Shown here one piece after another: positions 51,177 through 64,000 of a stretch of DNA of 64,000 bases. A program made the translations under genes and the position numbers. The DNA comes from Zonotrichia leucophrys gambelii. Lineage: Eukaryota > Chordata > Aves > Passeriformes > Passerellidae. The first letter of the stretch is position 1; every line of letters starts with the position of its first letter. Under the pieces are notes generated by a model. It saw nothing but the letters and a program-made list of their open reading frames with translations, was not told the DNA's origin and made no database searches. The DNA is taken from assembly GCF_028769735.1 (NCBI RefSeq), contig NC_088172.1:90301951-90365950 (forward strand). The letters run 5' to 3'.

Positions 51177-54100
51177 AGCTTTTCACCACTTGCTAATGCA
51201 AAGCTTCCCCCCCTGCAACCCCAGGGGCCCGGGCACCCCTCCTCACACACCCCCTTCCTGGCCACGGGGGCAGATGGAGAAGGCAAATGCTCCTCACTGA
51301 ACACACAGAAGCAAAATCCTCCCCATATGGAAACCAGAATATGTTTTGTGTTTTTAAATAAACAAAGCAAAGGGAGAAGCTCATGAAAAATCAGCTCAGC
51401 AGTGCCTTTATTCCTGTACCAAACTTGAAGGATGGGAGGCTTAACTAGTTAGGAGCAACTCAGACTATATTTTTGCCTGCCAGAACAAAGTTCGATTTTT
51501 ATTTAGATTGATTTTAAGATTTACATGGGAGAAATGGATACAATTGTATCAAATATATAGTAAAATAAATTGTTGACTCCCATGAAAGCCAATAAACCCA
51601 AAACAAATTTCACAGATCTCATCTACCAGCATTTGAGGTTTGTTTTATTTCATTATTTTGTATACATTTACAGAGCAGAAATTTGCTTAACTCTGTTCCA
51701 CTTTTCTTGTACTGAAACAATAAGACTCTCTGCAGAATATTTTCAGCTTGAATATTATCACCAGGATAGCATATGGCAAACTAGCAGCAGGCAGTTTATC
51801 TTCATCCTCTTTGTAAGCTAAAATTAGCACAATGCTTTTGCAACAGCATATGATGTATTCAGACCAGTACGATATACCTAATACAACTTCAGATCCATCC
51901 CTGGCTAACCTCCAATATCCAAGTAAATTGATTGCTAATTTTAACTGAGTATTAATGTGTTTAGTATCAAGTTGGCATTTATCAACTTGAGAGGCACTTT
52001 TAAGTCTAATACTGTCATTTCACATACACCAACTGCAACTGTAAATAAAATTTGTATATTGGTAACACATAGCATTTCAATTCATCTCTACAAAGCAATT
52101 CTAATTTATATTAATATATTAGGTATGGAAAGCCATGCTGTAAAATTGCATAATATGCATATTCTGCTTTTCAGTGATGCAGTATAATTAATGGTGGTGA
52201 AGAGCTGATATACCCATGTCATGACTAGCATGTTCTTCCTGCAGAGTGTTAACTGGTTAATTTATTGGGATTAAATTCAACGAAGTCACCAACAACTTTT
52301 GGATTAAATTAAAGCAAGTCATCACTTTACATTTCTGGATAAGGAGGCTGTGCCAGCCCTTTCTGCTCTTCAGTCTGGTAAATTATGGCCACCTCAGGGG
52401 TTTTTTAGCTAGATAAATATGTAGTGAGACACTAATGTTAGCACTGCTTCCTAATTTGTTTCTCGTAGCTGTAACACCAAGGAACTTAGCACAACACTCC
52501 TCATAAAAGAAATTTGAAAAGCTCTAAAAGGTTCTAAAAATGCCCTGTGCTTCACAAGGGTTGGTTTTACCACCTTTCTTGCCAGGTTGACAGAATAAAA
52601 AAGTGTAGTAGGAAGTAGTCATGTCCAAGCACGTATATGAACAAACACACACACAAACAATAAATATTTATAGAGTGACATTCAAAGATTTTGTGGCTCA
52701 GCCTGCTCATCAATAGAACATCCTTCTGCTTTCCTACAGCCCATTACAGAACTACAATAAAAAGCCATACCAAGTCTATCCAATAGTTGTACTGAATTAA
52801 CATCACCACTGTTCTTGTTTTTACACAGCTGGCCTCATGCAGAATTTGCACAGGGTTAGTGCAGACTGATACAAAAAAAAAAAAGAAAGCAGGCAGGATC
52901 CTGCACAAAAGCCTCTCCTGGGGCATTCTCATTGCCACAGGCAGGATGAGAGGACAGGAGAGATAAATAGATGCTTTGCTAAGTGGGGAATGGAGGAGAA
53001 GTACAGAATGAACACAACATTTCTACTCCACTTTGTTGTCTCTTTTCCCCCTTGCTGTAATTTGCTTGCAATTTATCCCCTGCTCTTCCAGCAAGAAGCT
53101 GCTACACTCTGATGTGACAGTGCCCTGAAACTTTAACCCCATTTTAAATGACACTTAACTTGGAGCTGTTCAGTTAATGCTGACCTCATTCCCTCTTTCC
53201 CCTGCTTTAGGAAGACATTTGATGCAGTGCATGTGCTATAATCATCCAGGGCCCCAAGCAGGAACTCCACTGTGGGGTTCCTCCCTCAGTGCTGTGCCAG
53301 GGAGGGAGAAAGGGAGGAGATTCTCTTGGCACAGCAATGAGACCAACAAAAGACTCTCCATCCTACAAGCCTTGCTTCCATGACCTTCACTTGCTGACCA
53401 GAGAAAGCTAAGATATGCCTTCTTCGAGGTCCGTCGGGACACCACAGACTCCAGTATATATTTAGCTTGCATCCATGTGACACTGCTATTCAGAGCAGTG
53501 GGGAAGATTTCAGAATAAGTTAGGGTATGTCTGCCACCATTAGGTCTTTTCCAAGGGCATAAGTGGTGTCTTCTAGTAGGTCTTCTCTCCTTCTGCAAAA
53601 GATGTACTTACAACTTGGAGACAACGGGCAGTATTGGGGATGCAAGGGCCATCTCTCACCCATGGTGCAGAATCAGCCCCAAGAAAACAAAAGACTAAGG
53701 GACAAGTAGTTGAAGAGGTGTCCCCACTGTACTTTTATTTTTTTATATGCTGTTTCTTCTTTCCCACACTTTCACATTGCACTTCATCAAAGAGCAACTG
53801 CAAAAATCTGTATGAGATTCAAAATACTCAAGAGAAAAACAAACAAACAAATACTCATAATATTTATAATAGATAAATAAGTTTTGAATATAAAATATAT
53901 AAATACTTATCTATTTGCTATGAGATGCCAGAGGTACTGCCTTATGATGGGGAAGTTCCCAAGCCACAGCAGGAGGCAGGCTAGCAGTGCCTATCCTGAT
54001 GTCACACTGCTCCCACTGCACATCATGTGCCCAGCCGTGCTCTCCCATGTCCTTTCCCACCTTCCAGGCCTGAGCGGCACAAGTTCAAGCATGTCAAACC

Positions 54101-54898
54101 AAAGGATACATGGAGGAGGTATCAGGGCTAAAGAGCCAAAGCAGAAAGGTGGAAGACTTTACCAACAGCAGCCTCATTCAAAGGCCTGCCAGAGCAGTGT
54201 CAGGCATTTGCTTAGTCACAGCCCTACGATCCCAGCCCAGCTTGGGTAGAAGGGACATCAGGCATCTCCCTGTGGTATTTCTCATGTCACCAACTAGTGG
54301 GTCACCAGGCCAGTGAGAAGTGGTCCCTGATGAATTATAGGATGACAGGTGCTTCAGACATCACCACTGCTGCAAGCTGCAGAGACTGCTCTGATTGCCC
54401 AGAGAAAGTCCCAATCTCATTCATGAATTTAAAATTGAAATTAAATAAAAAAGAATAGCAATGATAAAAGCCTGTGTGCGTCAATGTGCCTAGAAAAAAT
54501 TATGTCAGCATCTTACAGTGCTGATCCTATTAATTAATCCCTTGAAGAATGGCCCCTCGCCCACAAACATATAATGTAATGCCAGCTTAATCTTACCTAA
54601 AAAAAATTACAATGCAGTAAGATTACTCGTCTGACTCTGCTAACTGCTACAGCACTGCTTAATCCTGCATTTCAGAGCTTTAACAAGCTCCTACAATACT
54701 GTACAGAGTTTATCAGAGCAGTTCCTGAGACAAGAAGGACTTATGTTTTAAAGAATATAATTCCACTGTCTTTTGTGCTTTTTACATATAATGTTTATAC
54801 AGTGACTTTCATCCTGAAAGATCTCAAAGCCTATTGCCTGCTTCCTTCCTGTTTTCGTTGAAGTCTTCTTTTCAGGTTTCATATTAGAGTAAGATTAG

Positions 54899-54899
<1 letters not shown>

Positions 54900-54952
<53 letters not shown>
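54900..54952. repeat. (AT)n microsatellite
   Basis: About 23 uninterrupted AT units are followed by GTATAT. It is self-complementary, so it can form a cruciform, and its length is likely unstable. Confidence 0.97.
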
Positions 54953-55871
54953 GGGGTGTTACAGCAGGAAAATTGGTACAGGAGGGAGTTCATCCCTCCC
55001 TCCCATTTCCCAAACACAGCTGGGAGGCATAGCACCAGATCAGCTGCCTCCTACCAAAAACCTGCAAAGGACCCCATGTGGGACCTTGCCTGAAGAAGTG
55101 GGTGCAAACTTGACCAATGAAAATACCATCTCTTCATCCCTGCAATAACTTGGCCTTCATCCCCAGGCTGTCCTCCCACCAGCACAGCCCCACTCCGACA
55201 ATATCCACCCACAGCCACACATTTCCCAGTCTTTGTCACTTATAGACTTATTAAGCTTTCCATGGAATAGGAGAAGAAAGCTCTGCTCCCTCCCTGTAAT
55301 TATCAAATCTGCCCAAAAATGAGGAAGAATTGAGAATCCTCATTATAGCACATCATAAAACATGGCAAAGTCTCGTGCTCACTGTCTCTTATTGGCACAG
55401 TCTGCCAAAAAAGCTTTACAAAGATCACAGGAATTTATGTTTGTAGAGATATTAAAGTCATAAAAGGGGAAATTTGGATTTTATTTTCCCACAGTCTAAA
55501 TGAAGGTGAACCAAGCAAATTTGGCAAAGAGTGCTAGTCAGATGCCATTTCCCACAGCAGAGTGGTATTTTCCGCTGGGAATAAAACATTTTCCCTCAAC
55601 TACTGTTTATAACCCTTATCAGTTCAACAGCAATAGAGCCATCAAGTCCAATATCTTGTGGAAAAAAGTCAAGGTCAACAAGTACTTGCATTTTCGTTTA
55701 TCTTTAGCTGCAATTGCTACTGACATTCAATTGGGTAATAAACATGAGGACTGTCAAATGCTCTCAGCAAACAGGTGATCCAAAAGCTATCAGAGAGAAA
55801 GAGGCTACCACCAGGTAATCAAACAATTCTGTTGCAACAATTATGATTTGAGTGCATTCATTTACAGAAGC

Positions 55872-55883
55872 AATCACCTGTCA
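55872..55883 (-). promoter_or_regulatory. MEIS-PBX-like paired site
   Basis: On the minus strand, TGACAG-G-TGATT puts a MEIS core one base from a PBX half-site. The CACCTG E-box overlaps it. The pair resembles, with different spacing, the paired site at 8561-8573. Occupancy is inferred. Confidence 0.3.
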
Positions 55884-58159
55884 AATTTGAATGAATAGCA
55901 TCAAAACATTTCCACCATTGGGGTAATAAGGGCAAGAAAATACAAGCTATGTCTACTTTCTTCCCAACAAAAGCATGCCAGCATTAGCAAGAGCCTTTAA
56001 AAAAAAGGGATAAACAAAAATATGTATTATCTTATTTCCTGAATTGAATTATAAAAAATTATTTGAACACAAGAGCTAGAGGACATCTGTCCAATTAAGT
56101 GAGTCTTGTGGTGGTGTGTCACACAAGCAATGAGGGGTGTTTAGGAAAACACTAGGGAAAGTGGGGGCACACAGAAGCAGCTGCACCACCGCTCTGACAA
56201 TCAGCACTTGGGCAGCTTCCTGAGCCAGTGGTTGCATCTGGACCAGGGTTTTTAATAGCTACAGAGGAACCTATTTTTCCATGAATTGGTCTAATCTCTT
56301 TTTGTCCCCTGCTGACCTCCTCAGAATGTTCTTCTGCAGCAATAAATTTAACCCAACACGTAAAACATTTTTGTTTGTTTTAAACCTACCAACATTCTGG
56401 AACAGCTCCTGTGCCATGAACACCTGCCCTTAGTTCTTGTATTATGGGACAATAATAACCACTTTCTCCATACACAACTAATTTTAAAGACTTCTCCTCC
56501 AACCTTAGTCATCTTTCCCCTCCCAGCCTTTCATGTGAGAGATAGGAAATTGGTTTGTGCCAAGCAGCCTAATGGCACACCCTGTTGCATCACTAATCCA
56601 GAAATACGGCATATTTATGAGTTTATACTCCTTGTGATAAAATGTCACTCAAAATAAACATCTCAGGATCACTTCTGTTTTTTAATCTCCAAGTTAAAGA
56701 GGCTAATGACACACACAAAGTCTCACTCTGCCTACATGAGATTGCTAGACTCAGCTGAAGACACCAAAACCTGGAGAAGCAAATGGGATAGAACCCTTAA
56801 GATGGGAATACTAAGATGGCCTTTAATAGGGGCCATATGGGAAGCTCATTAGCTCCAATGAACCACCACAACTTAAGTGAAAACATCCAGAGTGTGTTGG
56901 AAAACAAACACCATATCTGAATAAAGCAACCAAAAAAAAAAAAAAAATTTCCTATCAGCCATCTTGAAGACACTCAACTCCACTAGTCTTGGAAGGGGCA
57001 TCTTGGACACTAAAAACTTCAAATCTATTTCTACAACTTCTTAGAAAACCAAACCTCCCTCTGCCCCATCCAAGGAGGAAAGCAAGATGCCCTTCAGTCC
57101 TACACCAGGTATTTTAGCTAACAGCCCAAGATAACGATTCAGCAATGTGATTATTTTCCACCACTGTTTCCTGTTTGGCATATTCAAGACCCTGCCCTCA
57201 GCAAGACACCTGGTTCTGCGCAGACACACTTTGGGGCTGCAAAAGCCAATGGATGCTCTCAGTTCAGGCTCAGGGCCATGTTCTTATATACACATCTATG
57301 GATACATGGGCTTGTGCATAGCCACACAGATGTTTAATGGGTAGACATTTCTGAACTTAGGAAAAAATTGCCAAGAAAACAGGAAAAAAAAAAAAAACAC
57401 AGCAAAAAAAAAACTCCAGCACATGGATTCTCCCATACAGATGGGCTGAAAGTCAGGAGTATTTGTATTTCCATAGCCACTTTAAATGTAAACAGTTTCC
57501 AAAGTCTTTTTCCCTCCTTCTGCTCTGCCAATGATGGCAGTAGCCTCAGCCTGAAAGATCTGCATCCTGACATGGTCATCTCTCTCTGCTCCCCTCCCAG
57601 CTGGAAGTTTTTCCTGAGCAAAGACTAAAAGTCACATTAAACCGTGCTGAAATGGTTTTGCTGGTTTTGAACTGCTTATTATCTCTGGGGGTTGACCTGA
57701 AAAACAAGTTGGTGCTTAGAGAAATTCAGGTTTTCCCTGAAATGCAAACAGAAAGAAGGAAGGTTTGTTACAAGGAAAAGAGTTCATTTACGATGATGTT
57801 ACCCACAATTTAGGGAAAACAAGCAATGTTTATAAGTATTTAAGTTAGCTTTGCCATACCAAAAGAAAAACACCTGTTAATGACAGACATTTAAGCTAAT
57901 GCAAATGACTGAAATCCTGACACAAGGAATAGATTAATGCTCAAATCATGACAGACACCCGCTCCTAACTAACAACTTGCTCCCATGCACCATTCTGGAA
58001 GTATAGACCTGCTTAGCTGAGGCACATAGACTTAACACTGCTGAAATCTAAGTTTAACAGCTGAATCAGGCTGATGAGAGCAAAAAAAAAACCAACCAGA
58101 AAACCCAAAACCAAACAAAAAAACCAAAAACCTAAACTAGAAGGAGGAAAAAAATAGAT

Positions 58160-58870
58160 TCGCGCCCCCCGGCTTTAGAGCAGAATGATAAATTGACATC
58201 ATGTTATGAGCATAATCCTCAACCACTCAATCACTGTTAAAAAAAACCCAACATGATTCTGGGGAGATAAAAATAATTAATGCTGGTGCTGCTGAAGAAT
58301 ATGCACCTACAGGAAGAGTTTCAGATAAATATGGGCCTGGCTTAAATCTTGTATCTCACATCAAAGGAAGAGGGCACAGGTGCTCACACTGATTTAAAGC
58401 AAACTGAGCGCTGCCTGCTTGATGGAAAAGAAGGAAAAGAAAAGGGGATGGCAGAGCCTCAGCAAGAAAACTGACACTGCTCCGTTTCCAAACAAGCATA
58501 TTACGCTTAATTCAGGATTCACAACACATAAAGCACCAGAAAAAACACAGGGAGCAGCCCCTGTTGACTAATGCCCTGTCTTTTCTAATCGAGGGTCACA
58601 TCCAGTCTAACCGATAGCATGATAATGGCATCAGAAAAGGTCAATCAAAGACAAGCCAAAGCTTCCACTGCCTGACTGACCTTCGGAGCTTGTGACAAAT
58701 TGCTATCAGTCAATGTCAACTAATGACAGCGGCTCTTTGGCTAATCAATTGTTCTAAAAATGATCAAGAAAACTACTCGTAGGACAGCTCATTTTCACAT
58801 CAATGCCTGTGAAGTATGAAAAGCTCATTTTTTTTGAGTTTTTAATAAGCTCATAAGTAAAGCAGTTACT
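58160..58870. promoter_or_regulatory. Candidate enhancer with clustered PBX/MEIS motifs
   Basis: This repeat-free block has TGATTGAC on the minus strand at 58640-58647 (8 of 10 bases of the PBX-MEIS consensus TGATTGACAG). TGTCA-actaa-TGACA lies at 58724-58738, TGTGACA at 58691-58697, TGACTGAC near 58673-58680, and ctaatcaattg shortly after. Isolated CpGs (aatcgaggg, aaccgatag, cttcggagc, acagcggc, actcgtagg) suggest constraint. The densest part is 58560-58870. Confidence 0.42.
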
Positions 58871-60029
58871 TGGTAACAGGGGTCACCTTAGTGAAAAGAC
58901 AGAACCTTTGTCTGCCTTTTACATATTCTTTTATTACCATATTATAGTAAAAATATGCCATGCCATTACTATGCCAGAGGGCTACATAATAAAGTAGGTA
59001 ATACTTCATACTTTTTTTTTTTTTGAGATAAATACTTCTGTGGTTTAGGGGCCCTCTGTTTGGATGTAAATAATTGTCAACATAGTCTCCAGGCATTTAA
59101 ATGTAAAGCAATCACCAGTGGCACACAGGTGACATGCCCACTCATTACTCACCCAAATTTCACATGACAGAGCCAGTAGTGAAAACCACGCCGCAAAATC
59201 CAGTGGTGCTGCTGGGAAGTGAAGGTCTAACAGCAGCTATTTTGTTCTTAAACCCACCCACCCCATGCGAGCACAACTTATTCCAACTATTTCCGACAGA
59301 ATCCACATTTGGTAGGAAAACCGCATGCTCCAAAACCCCCTAAGCCCTGCAAAAGCAAACAGACATTTCCGCCCTGGAAGGATTCTGCATGTAAAAGCCA
59401 ACGTGGAAATGCACACAGGCTTGAGCAGGAGGAGATATGTCATGGTTCTCCTTGTACACCAAAGAGGTGACTGCAGATTTTTCCACCTCTTCATCCTACC
59501 AGCCTCTCCCAGCATAATTTTCAGCCACTTCTCAAAGCTTCACAGCCAGGCCACACTCAAATCTGCATTCATGCATTAAATATTGCCAAAACAAAAAATC
59601 CACATTGGCCTAAGGCTTGAGGAGTGCAAGCACGATTATGCTTTTCTTTTCCATAAGGGGAAAGTCCAGCAAAGGACATTGCAGGGCATTACATCACAAG
59701 AATCCATTTGAGAAGATGCTGCATTGAGAAGGAAAGAGGCGCCACTGCTCAAGCACGGCACTGCTTTTCATTTGGTTTTACCTCTTTACTTCAGTGACTC
59801 CCGCCCATGACACCTGTAGTGCCAGAACAGGTTTATCCGGAGGAAAACACCCCTCACCAACGCAATCACTCCCAAAGCAATTCCCCACATCACCACAGAC
59901 CAGGGAGGGAACTGGTGGTGAAGCGCTAAACAAGAAACATTAAAACTTTTGTTTTCATCGGAGAAACTGCCAAGTGACAGCAGTTTCAGGTTACACCCTA
60001 AACCTGCCTTGCTATGGTAGTTTTTCAAA

Positions 60030-60620
60030 TTAAAATATCTTCTGTGGCCTTAGCCACTCTCAAGCCATCCATAGGCAAGAAAGAAAAGAGGCAGGGCGAC
60101 ACTTAAGCTCAGCCATAATTGGAAGTATGTGAAAAATGAAGTGTCAGTTCGGTCAATAAAGGGCAAAGGTGAAGGGGAACTGCAGCCCAAACTCGGTGCG
60201 AAATGTGCTCATTAAGACACCCAATCCGAGGGCTCCTGCCCACCTATCCCATTAGTCATCGGCCATCTGACCGCTTCAAATGCCTCCCCGCTCTTATTAC
60301 TTTTCTTCTCCCATGTTAAAAAAAAAAAAAAGGAAAACAAAAAAAAAGGGGGAAAAAAAAAAAGGCAAGCTGGTATATAAATCCTTGCTCAGTCATCTGG
60401 AACATAATGTGGCCCTTCTCTCCCCCTCTTCCCAGCTCTGCTGCCTGCCTTTGCAGCCTCCAAACAACCGCCTGGAGATTCCCAGCAATAATAAACCCGA
60501 TTGCCTTTTTGCCTATAGGTTGCTCAAACTGCTACAAAACCCTGAAAAAAATAAACCATTGCAGCCATTGATACAGTTTTATAAAGAAATATCGCTGCTT
60601 TCTACTCCTGGCTTGAAGTA
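60030..60620. promoter_or_regulatory. Candidate conserved non-coding block, interrupted by an A-rich tract
   Basis: The motifs are posterior-HOX-like GTCAATAAA followed by AGGGCA-a-AGGTGA (60160-60172, imperfect DR1). CpGs occur in aactcggtgcgaaatg, aatccgaggg, catcggcc and gaccgctt. An A-rich purine tract (60318-60364) interrupts it. TATATAAA at 60374-60381 on the plus strand is probably fortuitous. Enhancer status is inferred. Confidence 0.33.
60318..60364 (+). repeat. A-rich polypurine tract
   Basis: Runs of A13, A9 and A11, approximately, are separated by GG, C and GGGGG. It interrupts the enhancer-like block at 60.0-60.6 kb. Confidence 0.9.
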
Positions 60621-63600
60621 GCAACAATTATTTGGAGGTTAAAAAAATTCTTTGAATGCAGGCTGAGGCTTGGGGGAGAAAAAAAAAAGAGGGAAACAAT
60701 ACACACAAATAAGGTGACACTGATGGATTATTTTTCTTTTTCTTTTAAGCTGTATAGGAGAGCTAAACATGGGAAATAAGGAACTCCACTCTGGATTAAA
60801 AGTGACTGTACCAAGGCTTTGTTCAGCATCTTCCTGGTCTCACTATTTGAAAAACAAACAAAACACATCTCTCAATATCCCAGACAGCAATCTTTTGAAG
60901 TTACAAGACAAAGTAAGATAAAATAGTGCTGCCATGAGCTCAGCATCACCTGCCTGTACATAAGAATTTGTTTCTCTTCTTTTAAATAGAATATAGTGAA
61001 TTGATTCTCCACTATGTAAATTCAGATCTCTTAGCACCATTTGGAGACAGACCTCCAAAGGCCTTTCCCCTTAAGTTCAGAGCAACGGGAAAACTTTTTC
61101 ATAATATTATTCTGCATTCCTGTACTATAACTATGCCCTATGATGACACAATACCAAGCCTTTAGAAGAGGTTGTGTCAACGTACTATGCAATAACATAT
61201 CCTGCTGTTCAGTGGCACGAGACCTCAGAACAGGTCCCTAGCAGTTAAATATGGATTTCTGCAATAGATCGAAGCAGCTGGGAGTTATTACTATTTACTA
61301 AGTAAATAAATTTAGACATTGAAGAAGACTTTAAAATATTTACAGGAAAGACCATCTCTCCTGATTTCCAAGGCAATCATTTGATGGGTGTTCTATACTG
61401 GGACATAGATAGGTTAAAAATACACTTTGCAAGATTTGTAGTGAATAAGGTAATGAAGAAAAATCTCCAAAAAGTCCAAAAATAGACCTTAACATAGTCT
61501 GGGTTAAGGACTAAGGAGAAAAGTCTTGCTAAAGGCTTAAGCATTCCAGTCTGTGCCTCTCCGAAAATGCAAAGCTTACATTTACACCTTTGTGATACTT
61601 TCAGACAGGTTGCAAACCTGGGCCAGAAGGTGCTTTTACCTACCCCAACGAGGGAAGTAGGTTGTGAGAAAAACCTGAAACCAGACAATTTTAGAGAGTT
61701 TTACTGAAGGTTTTATTTCTGGTGATCAGATTTGCTTTTTTTTTTCCCCTTTTTTTTTTTTAAATGGCAAACGTGATCTTGACAGATGGAAGGAACCAAA
61801 AGGAACTTTTACAAACTCCTAAAAATAGGGAAGCCCATAATATACTGAATATATGTCATGCAACGCATGCATCTCGAGTTAACTCCTATGGTTGCAAGCA
61901 CGAGCATGTGGGTCCCCAGCCTTTTGCTGCCACCCCTCCACAGAACCTGGCTGCTATGGCAGTGCCATGCTGGCTCCTTCTGCTGCCAAGAAAAGCACCC
62001 AGCAGTGGTGAACACAGGGGTTAAACCACAATGTTACACTCCTAACATCAGGCCACAGAAGAAAAAGCCACCAAATCACAGCATCTGGAAATTCAATGCA
62101 GTTGGGGAGAGGCAGGATATTTGCTATCTTTTAGTTGTCTTCCATTTCAGTCCTTTAGGGTTGTATTTTTTCACTCCTTCCCCGCAGGGAAACGCTAAAA
62201 TCACATTATGGAAGCTTTTTTTTTACAGAAGGTGTACACACAGGCATGGATGTGCTTAAACAAATGAGATTCCCCCACAATCTCAACCTTCAGAGCATTT
62301 CATGTAAACAAGACATAAAGCAAGGCTCAGCAAGACCACTGCTACCATTACCATATTCCTGTTCCTCAAAAACAATGCCATTACCAAAGATGTCAAGTAG
62401 CCTGAAGGCAAGCCTTGGTAACAGAGACTCCCAGGACAGGATCTCCTGTCCAAAATTTCTTTCCCAAACTTGACCTGAGAGTTCCAGTTATCAAATTCCC
62501 ACTTTTGTTACTCTTCTTGACAGTTTTAATGCACTGAGCCTTCTTCACAAAACAGTTCTCTATCAAGCACTGGCAGCAATCCCAGCCCCAATAAACCACT
62601 GGGGTTTGGGTAACAGTTTCAGAACTGAATAAAGCATCACTGACAAGTCCTTCTGTGGATACTTCATCGGACTTAGGCTTGAAAAGAAAACCCTTAAGAA
62701 AAAAAAACCTTAAGAAAACCCTTCCTGACTGAGGCTGCAGCACGCCCGTTTCTAGAAACTTATTGCAGGATGGCAATAGACATCAGATACGACCAGCACT
62801 CCAGACTACTAAATATGCCACATTTTGGAGAAAATAAAGTCTGAAAATCTTTAGAAGTACACCAGGAACTATGCTCAATTTCCAACGGTCTAGGAGCATT
62901 CTGGCAAGCCTCCCCACAGCTGTTTTGTCCACGCACATATCCGCATAAACACACGCACATCCGTCTAATAAAAGAACAGCCCTAAACGAATACAAAAAAA
63001 CCTCTGAAAACACCACAATTTAGTTCAAAGCTTATTTCTGAAGCAGCTTTCTTAGCCTTAAAAAACCTCCATGGATTTAAAGTTTGCTCCAAAAGCAAGG
63101 GGCTCTAATGAACAAGTTGACACCACTTCAACTATAGCATTGTGAACAACACTGGAATATATATGTGTACATACTTGAAAGAAAAAAGGCCCCCTGAATT
63201 TATGTTGCATATCATTTTCCAGTAAAAGTCAGAGGTCAGAAGGTTACCAGTGTCTGCCTCAACTCTGCAACAGTTTACTATTCCAGGCCCCATTTTTACT
63301 AGGCTACACTTGCGATGAAGTCAGCAACTTTTCTTTAAACAATAATGAGTCTCAAATACTTAAAATTCTATAAAGAGATGTTATTCACCATGTACGTTAA
63401 ATCCATGCATATAAAAAATTAAAATATACTGGTTTAGTTTAAAAACTAATCTTGTTAAATGCAGACTTTGCAATGCTAATCAGTACTGTTCAACCTTTTT
63501 TTGGAAACACAATTCCTTTGTTGTCTAACAGCACTTGAATGAAACATGATCATAAAACCAGATTTAAAAGTATATACCTATTGTGAGTTCAGAGTCAACT

Positions 63601-64000
63601 TCAATAAAGCACTCTCTTTTATATTCAGATAAAGGATCCTTTTTAAATTTTAATTGCATTAAATTAACACGAAATCCACTGCAGTTGGTCTCTTCAGAAA
63701 AAATATGCTTTCAGCTTCTCAGAAAAAAAATACAGAGATTCAGCTTTTTAGATTTCAGAGTTTCTGAGACAGCACAGATTATTTGTATAATGTCCCACTT
63801 CCACTGCACCAAGCTCATCTCATACTTGCCCTGTTAAATCAGCTGCACAGGCCTGGCACTCAAACAGAACGTTCTTGCATTCAAGTTAATTGGAATCGAG
63901 TATCAAAAAGCAAATAAAAGCACAGCTCAAGATTTTGTAAAACAGTCCAGCTAACATCTCATCTTTATATGCAATCAAGTTTTGATGGCATCTCTGACAT

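Noticed and set aside
60374..60381. TATATAAA as a plus-strand promoter
   Set aside because: There is no start-site context, no downstream gene, and it adjoins an A-rich tract. It is probably fortuitous.

Overview
This is a vertebrate, almost certainly avian, genomic window lying inside one gene. Two exons on the minus strand can be read unambiguously. They encode the first and middle parts of the homeodomain of a MEIS-family TALE transcription factor. The H in the KKRHKKR stretch (Q in MEIS2, from memory of the family) identifies it as MEIS1. Exon lengths (146 and 77 bp), splice phases and sequence match the vertebrate MEIS1 exons usually numbered 8 and 9. The bird assignment rests on CR1 LINE 3' ends (the 'ggttggacttgatgatcttaa...ttccaacc' type), a solo LTR of avian-retrovirus style, very low interspersed-repeat load, and no mammalian SINE or L1 sequence.

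Layout, in transcription order from high to low coordinates: the downstream part of intron 7 (34675-64000, continuing past the window), exon 8 (34529-34674), the complete 28.1-kb intron 8 (6435-34528), exon 9 (6358-6434), and the start of intron 9 (1-6357, continuing past the window). Neither the upstream exon (linker ending ...SSEQ) nor the downstream exon (FINARRR..., homeodomain helix 3) was found here. No other protein-coding gene, tRNA, rRNA, CRISPR array or bacterial-type feature is present. The many open reading frames of 60-190 codons are chance ORFs in AT-rich intron.

The interest lies in the introns. In humans, intron 8 of MEIS1 is known for developmental enhancers and restless-legs-syndrome association signals. 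In this window the introns hold several CpG-retaining or homeodomain-motif-dense blocks that look like enhancers: about 8.26-8.76, 10.48-10.88, 11.33-12.23, 14.85-15.48, 19.17-19.52, 23.38-24.32, 27.59-27.86, 29.44-30.13, 35.46-35.72, 36.34-36.85, 37.32-38.28, 58.16-58.87 and 60.03-60.62 kb. They also hold specific unusual motif arrangements. These are a perfect DR5 retinoic-acid-type element (51160-51176) with a near-identical DR4 4.3 kb away; inverted TGTCA...TGACA TALE half-site pairs (15240, 19293, 22902, 58724); an NKX-like inverted repeat centred exactly on a MEF2 consensus (555-588); a triple GAAACT ISRE/IRF element (7537-7554); and a G-rich tract 130 bp upstream of exon 8. Conservation could not be tested here, so all enhancer calls are motif- and composition-based inferences.

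Mobile and repeat content is small: one solo LTR in the MEIS1 sense orientation (about 47334-47976), two short CR1 3' ends, one older CR1-like fragment, and a few microsatellites and homopolymers.
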